NCBI RefSeq assembly: GCF_018215265.2
Contig: NZ_CP136562.1
Span: 744,001 to 808,000, forward strand
DNA from: Paenarthrobacter sp. GOM3
GTDB taxonomy: Bacteria; Actinomycetota; Actinomycetes; Actinomycetales; Micrococcaceae
Length of the DNA stretch: 64,000 nucleotides
Reading direction: 5' to 3'
In this document: one piece after another, positions 23,988 to 33,078 of the stretch
Position numbering within the stretch: the stretch's first letter is position 1
Layout of the letters: each line of letters starts with the position of its first letter
Program-made: the position numbers and the translations under genes
Notes under the pieces: generated by a model
Seen by the model: the letters and a program-made list of their open reading frames with translations, nothing else
What the model was told of the DNA's origin: nothing
Databases searched by the model: none

Positions 23988-25478
23988 CTAACCGAACTGA
24001 CTGGTCAGTTCAAATAGGTTGTAGAGTCCGTACTTCTCGAGCAGGCGCAGCCAGATCTCGCTGATGGTCGGATACGACGGAACCGCGTGCCACAGCCTGT
24101 CCAAGGGGACTTCGCCCACGATCGCAATGGTGGCCGAGTGAAGTAGCTCAGCCACGCCCGGCCCGACGAAGGTTGCTCCAAGGATGACCTTCCGGTCCTC
24201 GTCCACCACCATCTGCGCCCAGCCCTTGTAGTCGGGGGAATGCAACTGGGAGCCGGACACGTTGATGGGCAACTCAACGCCCGTGACGTTCTTTCCCTGC
24301 AAAAGCGCCTGCTCGAGGCTTAGCCCCACGGAAGCAACTTCGGGATCAGTGAACACGACGCTGGGTACGGCGTGGTCGTTGGCCGTGTGGGCCCAAGGAC
24401 TCCATGGCTGCGGGGTGCCCTTGAGCTTGCCGTTGGCCCTGGCGACGATTGCATCCCCTGTAGCGCGGGCCTCGTACTTGCCTTGGTGGGTCAGGAGCAC
24501 CTTGCCGGCGGCATCGCCGGCAGCGTAAAGCCACAGCCCACTGGTGCCATCGCTGGCGGGGCCCTCGACGAGACCACTCGCGTCCGTGGTGAGCTTGAGC
24601 GGTTTGCCGTTCGGTGCTTCGACGCCCACGCTTTCCAAGCCCAGGTTGGCCAAGGACGGGTGCCTTCCGGAAGCGACCAGGAGTTGATCGGCCTGGAGCG
24701 TACCGCCGTCGAGCGTTACTGTCACCGAGCCGTCGTCGTTCTTCTCCACTTTCTCCACGTCGGTGTGGACCCGGACGTCGATCCCGTCGGCGCGAAGGCC
24801 CGCCAGCACAAGGTTGGCCGCTTCCTCCGGGTAGCTGCTCAAGAGACGACCCCGGGCGACGACCGCCACATCGGATCCAAGCCGCGCAAACGCCTGCGCC
24901 ATTTCCACGCCGGCCACCCCACCGCCCAGGACGACGAGGCGTTTGGGGACCTCTTTGGCTGCCGTGGCGCCGCGCGTCGTCCAGAACGGTACGTCCTCCA
25001 GGCCAGCAATTCCCGGGATGGTCGGCGTGGAACCCGTTGCCACCACCACGGCATGGTGTGCCTTCAGTGCGTAGCTGTTGCCATCGAGGCCGTCCACCTG
25101 AACCTCGCGGGGTCCTGTGATTCTGCCGCGCCCACGGATGAGGTCGATGCCGGCGCTGTCCAGCCATTCGACCTGGCTGCTGTCCTCCCAGTTGTTGGTG
25201 AACCAGTCCCGGTGTTTCAGTGCAGCCTCAGCGTCCACCACTCCGGTGACAGCCTCGGACGCGCCGGGGATGACCTGGGCCGCGTGCAGCACATTCCCCG
25301 GGCGGAGGAGCGCTTTGGAGGGAATGCATGCCCAGTAGGAACACTCGCCGCCCACCAACTCGTTCTCCACGATCACCGCCGACAAGCCGCCCCGGACCAC
25401 CCGGTCCGCCACGTTTTCCCCAACGGCGCCTGCGCCGATCACTATTACGTCGTACTCGCGGGAGCTCTCGGCAGTCAT
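23988..25478 (-). CDS. Pyridine nucleotide-disulfide oxidoreductase (FAD/NAD(P))
   Basis: 496 residues, class I flavoprotein disulfide reductase. FAD site VIVIGAGAVGENVADRV (11-27), redox pair Cys46 and Cys51 in GGECSYWACIPSK, a second Rossmann site (VVLGGGVAGVEMAQAF) for NAD(P)H, and a C-terminal dimer domain. The C-x4-C spacing is that of lipoamide dehydrogenase and mercuric reductase, but the intervening residues are SYWA instead of LNVG. In the interface, where those enzymes have HPT, it has YPT. The substrate is thus not clear; soluble transhydrogenase or a quinone/thiol reductase are possible. Its last codons double as a TetR operator. Confidence 0.88.
   Translation of the reverse strand: MTAESSREYDVIVIGAGAVGENVADRVVRGGLSAVIVENELVGGECSYWACIPSKALLRPGNVLHAAQVIPGASEAVTGVVDAEAALKHRDWFTNNWEDSSQVEWLDSAGIDLIRGRGRITGPREVQVDGLDGNSYALKAHHAVVVATGSTPTIPGIAGLEDVPFWTTRGATAAKEVPKRLVVLGGGVAGVEMAQAFARLGSDVAVVARGRLLSSYPEEAANLVLAGLRADGIDVRVHTDVEKVEKNDDGSVTVTLDGGTLQADQLLVASGRHPSLANLGLESVGVEAPNGKPLKLTTDASGLVEGPASDGTSGLWLYAAGDAAGKVLLTHQGKYEARATGDAIVARANGKLKGTPQPWSPWAHTANDHAVPSVVFTDPEVASVGLSLEQALLQGKNVTGVELPINVSGSQLHSPDYKGWAQMVVDEDRKVILGATFVGPGVAELLHSATIAIVGEVPLDRLWHAVPSYPTISEIWLRLLEKYGLYNLFELTSQFG
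23994..24011. promoter_or_regulatory. Candidate TetR operator inside the flavoprotein coding end
   Basis: GAACTGA-N4-TCAGTTC, perfect 7-bp arms, about 45 bp upstream of the YhgE-operon start. The same bases encode ELTSQF, the last residues of the upstream flavoprotein. Sequence and position are typical of a TetR site. Confidence 0.65.
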
Positions 25479-25506
25479 GGGGAAAGCCTACAACTGCACT
25501 CCGGTG

Positions 25507-25568
25507 CGTTGTGAGGCCTGGTGTGCAGGGTTTGGGGGACCTTTGGGGTGCAGAGTGGGCCTGGCAAG
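25507..25568. repeat. Dispersed palindromic repeat, copy D (degenerate)
   Basis: CGTTGTGAGGCCTGGTGTGC at the left and TGCAGAGTGGGCCTGGCAAG at the right keep the family outline with several mismatches. The left 30 bases almost equal those of copy E. It lies between divergent genes, so here it overlaps promoter space. Confidence 0.8.
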
Positions 25569-25632
25569 TGTGGGGTGTCCAAATACTGGGATGTGTGTCT
25601 CAAAATATGGATCTGCTGCCTAGGCTGCAAAC

Positions 25633-26451
25633 ATGAATGATGACCTGAAACCTTTTGTCGACTGGAGTTGGTGCGCGAATAATCGCGGGAGCATTGTCTT
25701 GGCCGATGCCAGGTGGTACCTCGACGGCGCCTCAGGGAAGGACGCCTACGACGCCGGACACATCCCGGGCGCCGCGTTCATGGACTTGGATCGCTGGCTA
25801 TCGGGACCGGCTTCACCTGAGGCTGGAAGGAACCCGCTGCCCGATCCCGAAGTTTTCGCCGAAGGTATGCGGGAATCGGGCATCAGCGATGCCGACACCG
25901 TAATCGCCTACGACGACGCCGGAGGAGTGATCGCGGCCAGACTCGTCTGGATGCTCCGATCCACGGGGCACAAGGCCGCGATCCTCAACGGCGGAATCGC
26001 CAGCTATCCAGGGGATCTCTCGAGGGAGGCGCCAACTCCCTCCAGGGGGCGCTTCACAACACGAGAGTGGCCGGCGCATGTCATTGCCGACATCGCGGAG
26101 GTGTCTTCCGGCGGCAACACCACAGTGGATGCCAGAAACGCTGACCGTTTTGCGGGCAGGCAGGACCCCATCGACCCCCGTCCCGGGCACATTCCTGGAG
26201 CCGTTAGTGTCCCCTGCCGGGAGAATCTGGACCCCACGGGTCGCCTGCTCCCGGAAATGCAGATTCGCGCTAACTTCGAGCGTGCCGGCATCGTGTCCGC
26301 GAATGACACCATTTCCTACTGCGGCTCCGGAGTGACCGCGTGCCACAACGTGCTGACGATGGAGCATGTGGGCATGGGCCAAGGGAAGCTCTTCGTCGGC
26401 GGGTGGTCCCAATACGGGCACGCGACGGACAGGGCTGTCGAGACGGGCTAG
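25633..26451 (+). CDS. Thiosulfate/3-mercaptopyruvate sulfurtransferase
   Basis: 272 residues with two rhodanese domains (about 10-130 and 155-268). The first is inactive (it has YDDAGG where the cysteine loop should be). The second carries catalytic Cys230 in the loop YCGSGVTAC. A CGSGVT loop is that of 3-mercaptopyruvate-type sulfurtransferases rather than CRKGVT thiosulfate enzymes. Role: transfer of sulfane sulfur to thiols or cyanide. It stands alone between two related repeats (D and E). Confidence 0.92.
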   Translation: MNDDLKPFVDWSWCANNRGSIVLADARWYLDGASGKDAYDAGHIPGAAFMDLDRWLSGPASPEAGRNPLPDPEVFAEGMRESGISDADTVIAYDDAGGVIAARLVWMLRSTGHKAAILNGGIASYPGDLSREAPTPSRGRFTTREWPAHVIADIAEVSSGGNTTVDARNADRFAGRQDPIDPRPGHIPGAVSVPCRENLDPTGRLLPEMQIRANFERAGIVSANDTISYCGSGVTACHNVLTMEHVGMGQGKLFVGGWSQYGHATDRAVETG

Positions 26452-26460
26452 GCCAACCGT

Positions 26461-26524
26461 CCGTTGTAAGGCCTGGTGTGCAGGGTTTGGGGGCGCTTTA
26501 GCGTGCAGAGCGGGCCTCGCAACG
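26461..26524. repeat. Dispersed palindromic repeat, copy E
   Basis: CCGTTGTAAGGCCTGGTGTG on the left and TGCAGAGCGGGCCTCGCAAC on the right. It sits between the convergent sulfurtransferase and nanE genes. The left half matches copy D and the right half matches copy B, as if repeats recombine or convert in halves. Confidence 0.88.
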
Positions 26525-26529
26525 CAGGG

Positions 26530-27216
26530 CTACGCGTGCATCGCGCCCTTGAACCAGCCCGTAATCGACGCCGGGTGTGTGATCGCTGTGCCAACAACCA
26601 CGGCGAACGCGCCGGCGTCGAGGGCCTGGCGGGCATGAGCGGGGGTGTGGATCCGGCCCTCGGCGATGAGGGGCTTCCCTAGCTCAGCGGCTGCTATCGA
26701 GGACAGCAATTTCAAGTCCGGGCCATCAGTCTTGGCGCGCTCGCCGGTATAGCCGGACAGCGTGGTTCCGATCAGGTCGGCTCCGGCTTCGACGGCGGCA
26801 ACGGCGTCATCGAACGAGCCGCAATCGGCCATGACCAGAGCATGAGATTCTGCGTGGATACCTGCAACGGTGGCGGAGAGGGACAGCCCATCCGGCCGGG
26901 AACGCCGCGTGCCGTCGATGGCCACAACATGCGCTCCGGCATTCGCCACGGCAAGGGCATGGCGAAGGGTAGGAGTGATGAAAACGCCGTCATGGCCGTC
27001 CTTCCACAGTCCGATGACAGGAACCTCGACGGCGGCACGCGTGAACTGCACGTCGGCCAGCCCCTGGACGCGGATCGCCGCAGCCCCGCCGATGACGGCC
27101 GAAGCCGCCACTTGGCCGGTGGTCCGGGGATCACGCATGGGCTCACCCGGGTAGGCCTGGCAGGAGACAATCAGCTGGGAGCGGAGAGCTTCGAGGTTTT
27201 CGGGGGTGAGGATCAT
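26530..27216 (-). CDS. nanE: N-acylglucosamine-6-phosphate 2-epimerase (NanE)
   Basis: 228 residues from the ATG at 27216 with GGGAGA upstream; the longer open frame is not supported. TIM-barrel NanE motifs: LIVSCQAYPGEPMRDP, SAVIGGAAAIRVQG, VIGLWKDG, ADCGSFDDAVAAVEAGAD, LIGTTLSGYTG and LIAEGRIHTP. It converts N-acetylmannosamine-6-phosphate to N-acetylglucosamine-6-phosphate, the third step of sialic-acid breakdown. It lies 11 bp after nanK in the same operon. Confidence 0.93.
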   Translation of the reverse strand: MILTPENLEALRSQLIVSCQAYPGEPMRDPRTTGQVAASAVIGGAAAIRVQGLADVQFTRAAVEVPVIGLWKDGHDGVFITPTLRHALAVANAGAHVVAIDGTRRSRPDGLSLSATVAGIHAESHALVMADCGSFDDAVAAVEAGADLIGTTLSGYTGERAKTDGPDLKLLSSIAAAELGKPLIAEGRIHTPAHARQALDAGAFAVVVGTAITHPASITGWFKGAMHA

Positions 27217-27227
27217 GAATGTCTCCC

Positions 27228-28211
27228 TTAAAGAAGGACGAGTTTTGCGGCGCCAATAATGGCAGCGGAGTTGCCCAGGGACGCCTTGAGCACGGGGACT
27301 GCAGCCAAGGGTGCCAAGAGTTCCCGGCGCAGGGCAGCTTCCATGGGTTTCCACCAGAGCTCGCCGGCATCGGCCAGACCTCCGGAGATCACCACGGTTT
27401 CTGGGTCAAGGATGTTGATGAGGCCGCCCACGGCCTGGCCGGCTGCGGCAGCACCGGCGTCGACGGCGTGCACAGCGGCGTCGCGGCTGACCGCAAAGGA
27501 GGCACCGCCGTCGAGCGCGTCAGCACCGGAAGCCGCAAGCGCGAACACGCCACGCGTGTCCGCGGCCAAGGAAGCAGAGCCACCGCACAGCAGGTACGAC
27601 TCGTAGATGGCGGGCCCGGAAGCAACAGCCTCAACGTGCCCGGCAGAACCGCAGACGCAAGGCAGCGGGACCCCATCAAACGCAGCGTAAGGCGAAGCGA
27701 AATGCCCCACATGCCCGCCCACAAACCGGTGCCCAAGGACAGGGGCCCCGTCAAGTACGAAACTGCCGCCAACGCCTGTGCCAAAGGCGACCATCAGTGA
27801 GCTGGTCGAACCGGCTGAAGCGCCAAGCCACGCCTCGCCGAGGGCGTGCGCGTGGACGTCATTGACGGCCCGAACAGGGAGGCCGAGACGTGAAGAAAGT
27901 CCGGAAACAAGCGCAGTCCCCGACCACCCCGAAATCGCGTCGGTGGCGGACACCACAACTCCGGAAGAAGCGTCGATGACCCCAGCGGAGCCGACGCCGA
28001 CGCCGGACACTGAGTGCCCGGCGTCGGCAGCGCGCTCCACCAGACCCGCGATCAGCGCTGCGGTGGCGTCGAGGATCGCTTCGCCGCCAGCCCGGTTCAA
28101 CGTCGGAATGGTCTCCGTCATCAAAACTTCGCCAGAAGGGGAAACAACCCCGGCGGCAGTCTTGGTACCGCCGAGGTCAACGCCGATCACGTGGGGTTTG
28201 GAAGCGGTCAT
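27228..28211 (-). CDS. nanK: ROK-family kinase, probable N-acetylmannosamine kinase
   Basis: 327 residues. ATP site VDLGGTKTAAG (11-21), catalytic Asp118 in VNDVHAHALGE, and the ROK zinc motif at 185-194 as CVCGSAGHVE, in which the usual third Cys is His192. The sugar-contacting E of the E-x-GH motif is also replaced (GGHVGH). Its place between nanA-like and nanE genes supports ManNAc as substrate; another amino sugar is possible. Confidence 0.85.
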   Translation of the reverse strand: MTASKPHVIGVDLGGTKTAAGVVSPSGEVLMTETIPTLNRAGGEAILDATAALIAGLVERAADAGHSVSGVGVGSAGVIDASSGVVVSATDAISGWSGTALVSGLSSRLGLPVRAVNDVHAHALGEAWLGASAGSTSSLMVAFGTGVGGSFVLDGAPVLGHRFVGGHVGHFASPYAAFDGVPLPCVCGSAGHVEAVASGPAIYESYLLCGGSASLAADTRGVFALAASGADALDGGASFAVSRDAAVHAVDAGAAAAGQAVGGLINILDPETVVISGGLADAGELWWKPMEAALRRELLAPLAAVPVLKASLGNSAAIIGAAKLVLL

Positions 28212-28217
28212 TGAAAC

Positions 28218-29135
28218 CTAGACCAGCCCGTTGCGTTCCAGGATCGAACGGATCGCAGCGGTCTCGGAATCATTCAGGGAGAGCATGGGCGAGCTCATGG
28301 TGTTGGACTCGATGACGCCCATGACCTGCAGCGCGGTCTTGAACGCGCCGAGACCCGCAGCGCCGCCGGACACACGTCCGTTGGGGGTGTAAACGATCTC
28401 GAAGACGTCGGCCAAGCGATCCTGTTCACGGGCCGCAGCAGCCCAGTCGCCGGCCTGTGCGGCGTCGAACAGGCGGCGGTAGCCGGCCGGGTCAACGTTG
28501 CCGAGGCCCGGAACAACGCCCTGCGCTCCGCCCAGGAGGGCGCCGTCCACCACAACTTCGTGACCGGTGAAGATGTCGAAGTTGGGGATGTCCTTGGCAG
28601 CCAGGAGCAGCTGGCGGAAGGAGACGTCGTCGCCCGAGGAGTCCTTGACGCCGGCAATCACACCGTCGCGTCCCAGACGAACCAAGAGGTCCGTGGGCAG
28701 CTTGAAGTGGGTGCGGACGGGGACGTCGTAGGCGAAGATCGGCTTCTCGATGGCTGCGTGGATGTCGCGGAAATGGGTCTCCGTCTCCGCCGCGTTGCCG
28801 ATTGCGTAGTACATGGAGGTGACCACGATCGCGTCGGCACCAAGATCAACCACCTTGCGCGCTTCCTCGATGACGCGGGTGGTGGTTTGCTCGTTGGCCC
28901 CCACGATCAGCGGAACAGCTCCAGCGTTCGCGTCGGCGATGGTGGAGACCACAAGCTCACGCTCGTCGTTGGTCAGGTAGGGCACTTCGCCGGAGGAGCC
29001 CAGGACGAAAAGGCCGGACACACCGCCGTCGAGCAAGTGCTTGGTGACGTTCTTCAGCGACGCGGTGTCGATGCTGCCGTCGGCGTGGCGGGGGGTGATG
29101 ACCGGGGGAATGACGCCCTGGAATTGAGTGGACAC
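28218..29135 (-). CDS. nanA: DapA/NanA-family lyase, probable N-acetylneuraminate lyase
   Basis: 305 residues from a GTG at 29135 with GGAG upstream. Class I aldolase of the dihydrodipicolinate-synthase superfamily: LFVLGSSGEVPYLTNDER (43-60), Tyr136 in FAYDVPVR and the Schiff-base Lys164 in AGVKDSSGDD. The superfamily also holds dihydrodipicolinate synthase and keto-deoxy sugar aldolases, so NanA is inferred from the nanE and nanK neighbours. It would split sialic acid into pyruvate and ManNAc. Confidence 0.82.
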   Translation of the reverse strand: MSTQFQGVIPPVITPRHADGSIDTASLKNVTKHLLDGGVSGLFVLGSSGEVPYLTNDERELVVSTIADANAGAVPLIVGANEQTTTRVIEEARKVVDLGADAIVVTSMYYAIGNAAETETHFRDIHAAIEKPIFAYDVPVRTHFKLPTDLLVRLGRDGVIAGVKDSSGDDVSFRQLLLAAKDIPNFDIFTGHEVVVDGALLGGAQGVVPGLGNVDPAGYRRLFDAAQAGDWAAAAREQDRLADVFEIVYTPNGRVSGGAAGLGAFKTALQVMGVIESNTMSSPMLSLNDSETAAIRSILERNGLV

Positions 29136-29172
29136 AGAAATCTCCGTTGTTTGTAACTTGTGAAGGGAAAAA

Positions 29173-29988
29173 CTAGATGTGAAGAAGGCTCGGGGCGGCG
29201 CCCAGCAGCTTCTTGGTGTAGTCGTTGCTCGGATTATCAAAGACCTGTGCGGCGGATCCTTGCTCGACGATCTTGCCGAAGTACATGACGCAGATCCGGT
29301 CCGAGACGTAGCGGACAGTCTGGATATCGTGCGAGATGAACACCATGCCGAGGTTCAGTTGGGTCTTCAGGTCGGAGAGCAGGTTCAGGACCTGCGCGCG
29401 GACCGAAACGTCCAGGGCCGACGTCGGTTCGTCCGCCACGATGATGTCCGGGTCCAGGGCCAACGCGCGGGCAATCGCCACGCGCTGGCGCTGGCCACCG
29501 GAAACCTGCGACGGCGTCACTTCGGCCGCCGATTGCGGCAGGCCTACCAGCGCCAACAGTTCCTTGACCTTGGCAGCGCGTGATGACGCGTTGCCGATGC
29601 CGTGGATTTGCAGCGGATCTGTGAGGATGTCCTGGATGGTCATGCGCGGGTTCAGCGCCGTGGCCGGGTCCTGGAAGACCACGGAGACGGAGCGTCCGAA
29701 CTGTTTGCGCATGGCCGCGTTCCGCTTGATGGCGGGCTTTCCGTGGAACAAAACCTTGCCCGACGTCGGCGGCTGGAGTCCCACAAGCACTGAAGCAAGC
29801 GTGGACTTGCCGCAGCCGGACTCACCGACGATGCCGACGGTTTCGCCGCGGCTGATGGTGAAGTCCACGCCGTCCACGGCTTTGACGATGTTCGGACGGA
29901 ACAGGCCGCCGGTCCGTGCATGGTGGTAGACCTTGACGTCTTGGAGTTCGATGACCGGTTTTGTATCTTGTCCGACTGATTCACTCAT
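29173..29988 (-). CDS. ABC transporter ATP-binding protein, DppF-like
   Basis: 271 residues: Walker A GESGCGKSTLASVL, Q loop VFQDPATALNP, signature VSGGQRQRVAIARALA, Walker B IIVADEPTSALDV. Oligopeptide-family C-terminus. It overlaps the fused permease/ATPase by 4 bp and completes a Dpp-type importer encoded by four genes ahead of nanA. Confidence 0.93.
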   Translation of the reverse strand: MSESVGQDTKPVIELQDVKVYHHARTGGLFRPNIVKAVDGVDFTISRGETVGIVGESGCGKSTLASVLVGLQPPTSGKVLFHGKPAIKRNAAMRKQFGRSVSVVFQDPATALNPRMTIQDILTDPLQIHGIGNASSRAAKVKELLALVGLPQSAAEVTPSQVSGGQRQRVAIARALALDPDIIVADEPTSALDVSVRAQVLNLLSDLKTQLNLGMVFISHDIQTVRYVSDRICVMYFGKIVEQGSAAQVFDNPSNDYTKKLLGAAPSLLHI

Positions 29989-32096
29989 TTCGCATCCTCC
30001 TTCAGGTGGCTGGCCCAGTAGTGGTCGGCATCATCACCATTGGCACCGGAAATCGCGGTGAGGACCAGTTTCTGGTGGGGGTCGGCGTCGGCACGCAGTG
30101 AACGTGCCGCGAAGCGGTCGCCCGTGGCGAAGTCGCGGGGTGACGGGACCGTGCCGGGGATCTGGTGCAGGCGGACGGCGTCGGCTTCGATGGAAAGCAC
30201 TGCGCCGAGCAGGCCACGGGTGTACTCGTGGTGGGGATTCTGCAGGAGTTCGGATGCCTGCGCGGATTCCACCACTTGGCCGGCGTACATGACCGTGATC
30301 CGGTGGGCCAGGGACGCCACCAAGGCGAGGTCGTGGCTGACGAAGACCTTGGCGAAGCCGAGCTGTTCGCGAAGCTCGTTGAGCAGATCCACAACCTGCT
30401 TCTGGACGGTGACATCCAAGGCAGTGGTGGGTTCGTCCGCCACCACGATCTTGGGCGAACGGGACAACGCCATGGCTATCAGGACGCGTTGGCGCTGCCC
30501 ACCGGAAAGCTCGTGAGGGTAGCTGGCCAGTGTGCGGACGGGATCAAGCTTGACCATTTCCAGCAGCTCGGCGGGAGTCTTGCGACCCCCACGTTTGGTG
30601 AGCTGCTCCATCTGTTCCTTGATTTTCATGGACGGGTTAAGGGAGCTCAGTGCGTCCTGGTAGACCATCGCGATCTGTTCGCCGCGGAGGCCCACATAGG
30701 CCTTGGGATTGCTGTGCTTGGTGTTCGGATCCAGGAGTTCTTTGCCGTCGAACTTGATGGAGCCGGTGACTTGGGCGGTCTTGGGCAGCAGCCCCATGAC
30801 AGCCAGCGAGGTGATCGACTTGCCGCAACCGGACTCGCCCACCAGGCCCATCGTTTCGCCTTCTCGGACGGTGAAGGACACATTGTCCACGATCGCGATG
30901 TCGCCGAAGCGCCCGGGGAACCGGATGGACAGGTTCTTCACTTCAAGGACGTTGCGTGCTTGTGGAGAAACCTGAGGGAGCCGGTCGGTGCGGGTCGCTT
31001 CGATCCGGGCCAGGAGTTCCAGTTCGCGGTCCAACAGGAGGTGCGGGTTGGCGGCAGCGAGCTTCACATCGGTGAGGACGGCTGAGGCGCCCCCCTCGGA
31101 AGCGACGCCATCAGCGGAAGCCGCCCGGACGCCGTCGAGCTCGTGTTCCTCAACCACCGAGGGCTGGGCCACGGACGTACCAACTTCGGTGTCCACGGCA
31201 ATGACTGCCGCCGAACCGTCGTCGTCCTTTACTACGGGCGCACGGCGGAGCTTCGGGTTCACCATGGCATCCGTGAGGCCCTCAGCAAGGATGTTGAGGG
31301 ACAGCACTGTCAGGAGGATGGTCACACCGGCGAAGGTGGTGGCCCACCAACCGCCGGACAGGACCAGGTTGCGGCCGTAGGAAATCACGTTGCCCCAAGA
31401 AGGCGCGGGGTCCTGGACGCCGGCGCCAAGGAAGGACAGCGAGGCTTCGAGGATGATGGCGTCGGCCACCATGACCGTTGCGAACACCAGCACCGGAGCG
31501 GCAGTGTTGCGGACGATGTGCTTGACCAGGATGTAGAAACGGCCTGCACCGATCACGCGTTCGGCACGGACGTAGTCTTCGCCGTATTGTGCGAGCACGT
31601 TGGCGCGCACCACGCGGGCCAGTTGCGGCGTGTAGATGATGGCGATCGCGATGATGATGGTGGGCACCGAGTTGCCGAACGCTGCCAGCAGCACAGCGGC
31701 CAGGGCGATGCCCGGGAACGCCATCAGGATGTCCATGAGCCGCATGATGATCTCGTTCACGGATTTGCTGGACGTGGCCGCGAAGGAACCAAGGAGCGCA
31801 CCGGCAAGGATGGCCAGGGCAACCGCGCCAAGGCCGATCATCAGCGACGACTGAGCCCCGAACAGGAGGCGCGAGAAGATGTCGCGGCCAAGGCGGTCAG
31901 TGCCGAAGAAGTGCTCGGCGCCCGGCGGCGTGGCCGGAATGAACGTCTCCAGGGGATCGTGCGGTGCGATGACCGGCGCGAAGATGGCCGCGACCACGAT
32001 CAAGATGAGGAAAAGCAGGGCGATACGGGAGCCCCAGGGCAGGGCCTTGAAACGAATGCCCGGGGCACTTAGCCGTTCTGCGAGCTTGCTGCGCAT
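29985..32096 (-). CDS. Fused ABC permease (DppC) and ATPase (DppD)
   Basis: 703 residues. Residues about 1-295 are a DppC permease (GTDRLGRDIFSRLLFGAQ, EAA loop DYVRAERVIGAGRFYI). A charged linker of about 85 residues follows. Residues about 385-703 are a peptide-transporter ATPase (GESGCGKSITSLAVMG, LSGGQRQRVLIAMALS, IVVADEPTTALDV). Such fusions of channel and motor occur in actinobacterial Dpp-like systems. With the DppB, DppF and binding protein genes around it, the system has all parts of an importer. Confidence 0.94.
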   Translation of the reverse strand: MRSKLAERLSAPGIRFKALPWGSRIALLFLILIVVAAIFAPVIAPHDPLETFIPATPPGAEHFFGTDRLGRDIFSRLLFGAQSSLMIGLGAVALAILAGALLGSFAATSSKSVNEIIMRLMDILMAFPGIALAAVLLAAFGNSVPTIIIAIAIIYTPQLARVVRANVLAQYGEDYVRAERVIGAGRFYILVKHIVRNTAAPVLVFATVMVADAIILEASLSFLGAGVQDPAPSWGNVISYGRNLVLSGGWWATTFAGVTILLTVLSLNILAEGLTDAMVNPKLRRAPVVKDDDGSAAVIAVDTEVGTSVAQPSVVEEHELDGVRAASADGVASEGGASAVLTDVKLAAANPHLLLDRELELLARIEATRTDRLPQVSPQARNVLEVKNLSIRFPGRFGDIAIVDNVSFTVREGETMGLVGESGCGKSITSLAVMGLLPKTAQVTGSIKFDGKELLDPNTKHSNPKAYVGLRGEQIAMVYQDALSSLNPSMKIKEQMEQLTKRGGRKTPAELLEMVKLDPVRTLASYPHELSGGQRQRVLIAMALSRSPKIVVADEPTTALDVTVQKQVVDLLNELREQLGFAKVFVSHDLALVASLAHRITVMYAGQVVESAQASELLQNPHHEYTRGLLGAVLSIEADAVRLHQIPGTVPSPRDFATGDRFAARSLRADADPHQKLVLTAISGANGDDADHYWASHLKEDAK

Positions 32097-32099
32097 GAG

Positions 32100-33056
32100 C
32101 TATACCGTCCTGATTCGGGGGTTGATGAGCAGGTAGAGAAGGTCCACCACGATGTTCACCAGAACAAAGGTGACCGAGATGGTGAGCACCACGCCCTGGA
32201 CCAGGTTGACGTCCAGGTTGGTGATGCCGTTGAGGATCAGCTGGCCCATGCCGGGCAGGGCGAAGATCATTTCAATCACGACGGCGCCACCCAGCAGGTA
32301 GCCGACGCGGAGTCCCAGCACGGTCACCGGGGTGACGAGCGCGTTGCGGAGGACATTCTTGGAGACGACTTCGCGGTAGGGCACACCGTTGCCGATGGCG
32401 GTCCGGACGTAGTCGCGGTCCAGTTCTTCAACCATCGAGGTACGGACCACCCGGATCAGCGACGCCGAGACAGGGATGCCGAGCGCCAGGGCCGGGAGGG
32501 CCATCGAGTTGAGCCAACCGCCAAAGCCGGACTCCGGCGTCGCAATTCCACCCGAGGGGAACATCGGGTTCTCACCGAGGGCGAACCACTGGATCAGCAG
32601 GATGCCGAGCCAGAACGACGGGGTGGCGATCGCGGCGATCGAAAAGACACGGACCAACTGGTCCTGCCACTTGTCGCGGTAGAGGGCGCCGAGGATGCCG
32701 AACGCCAGCGACAGCACAATGGCGATGAGTACGCCGAGGAAAGTGAGCTGAAGCGTCAGGGGGAACGCTGAGGCAATCATGGAAGCCACCGACTTGGCCG
32801 GCGGGGTGGTGGTGCCGAGGTCGAACTGCAGGAGCTTGCCGAGGAATCGGAAGTACTGCAGGACCAAGGGGTCGTTCAGGCCATTGTCCTGGCGGTATTG
32901 CTGCTTGGCTTCTTCGCTGGCGCCGTCACCGAGGGCGGAGCTTGCCTGGTCGCCGGGAGCGGCCTGCAGGACGAGGAAGACGAGCAACGTGATGCCCAGG
33001 ATCATCAATGGCAATGCTGCTAGCCTGCGGCCAAGCAGACGCAATATCGTGACCAA
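32100..33056 (-). CDS. ABC transporter permease, DppB-like
   Basis: 318 residues, six transmembrane helices, N-terminal LLGRRLAALPLMILGITLL and EAA loop RDYVRTAIGNGVPYREVV near 235. It precedes the fused permease/ATPase by 3 bp. A palindromic repeat (copy F) separates it from the binding-protein gene. Confidence 0.93.
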   Translation of the reverse strand: MVTILRLLGRRLAALPLMILGITLLVFLVLQAAPGDQASSALGDGASEEAKQQYRQDNGLNDPLVLQYFRFLGKLLQFDLGTTTPPAKSVASMIASAFPLTLQLTFLGVLIAIVLSLAFGILGALYRDKWQDQLVRVFSIAAIATPSFWLGILLIQWFALGENPMFPSGGIATPESGFGGWLNSMALPALALGIPVSASLIRVVRTSMVEELDRDYVRTAIGNGVPYREVVSKNVLRNALVTPVTVLGLRVGYLLGGAVVIEMIFALPGMGQLILNGITNLDVNLVQGVVLTISVTFVLVNIVVDLLYLLINPRIRTV

Positions 33057-33078
33057 TTTGTTCTCCGGTGTGTTTCTG

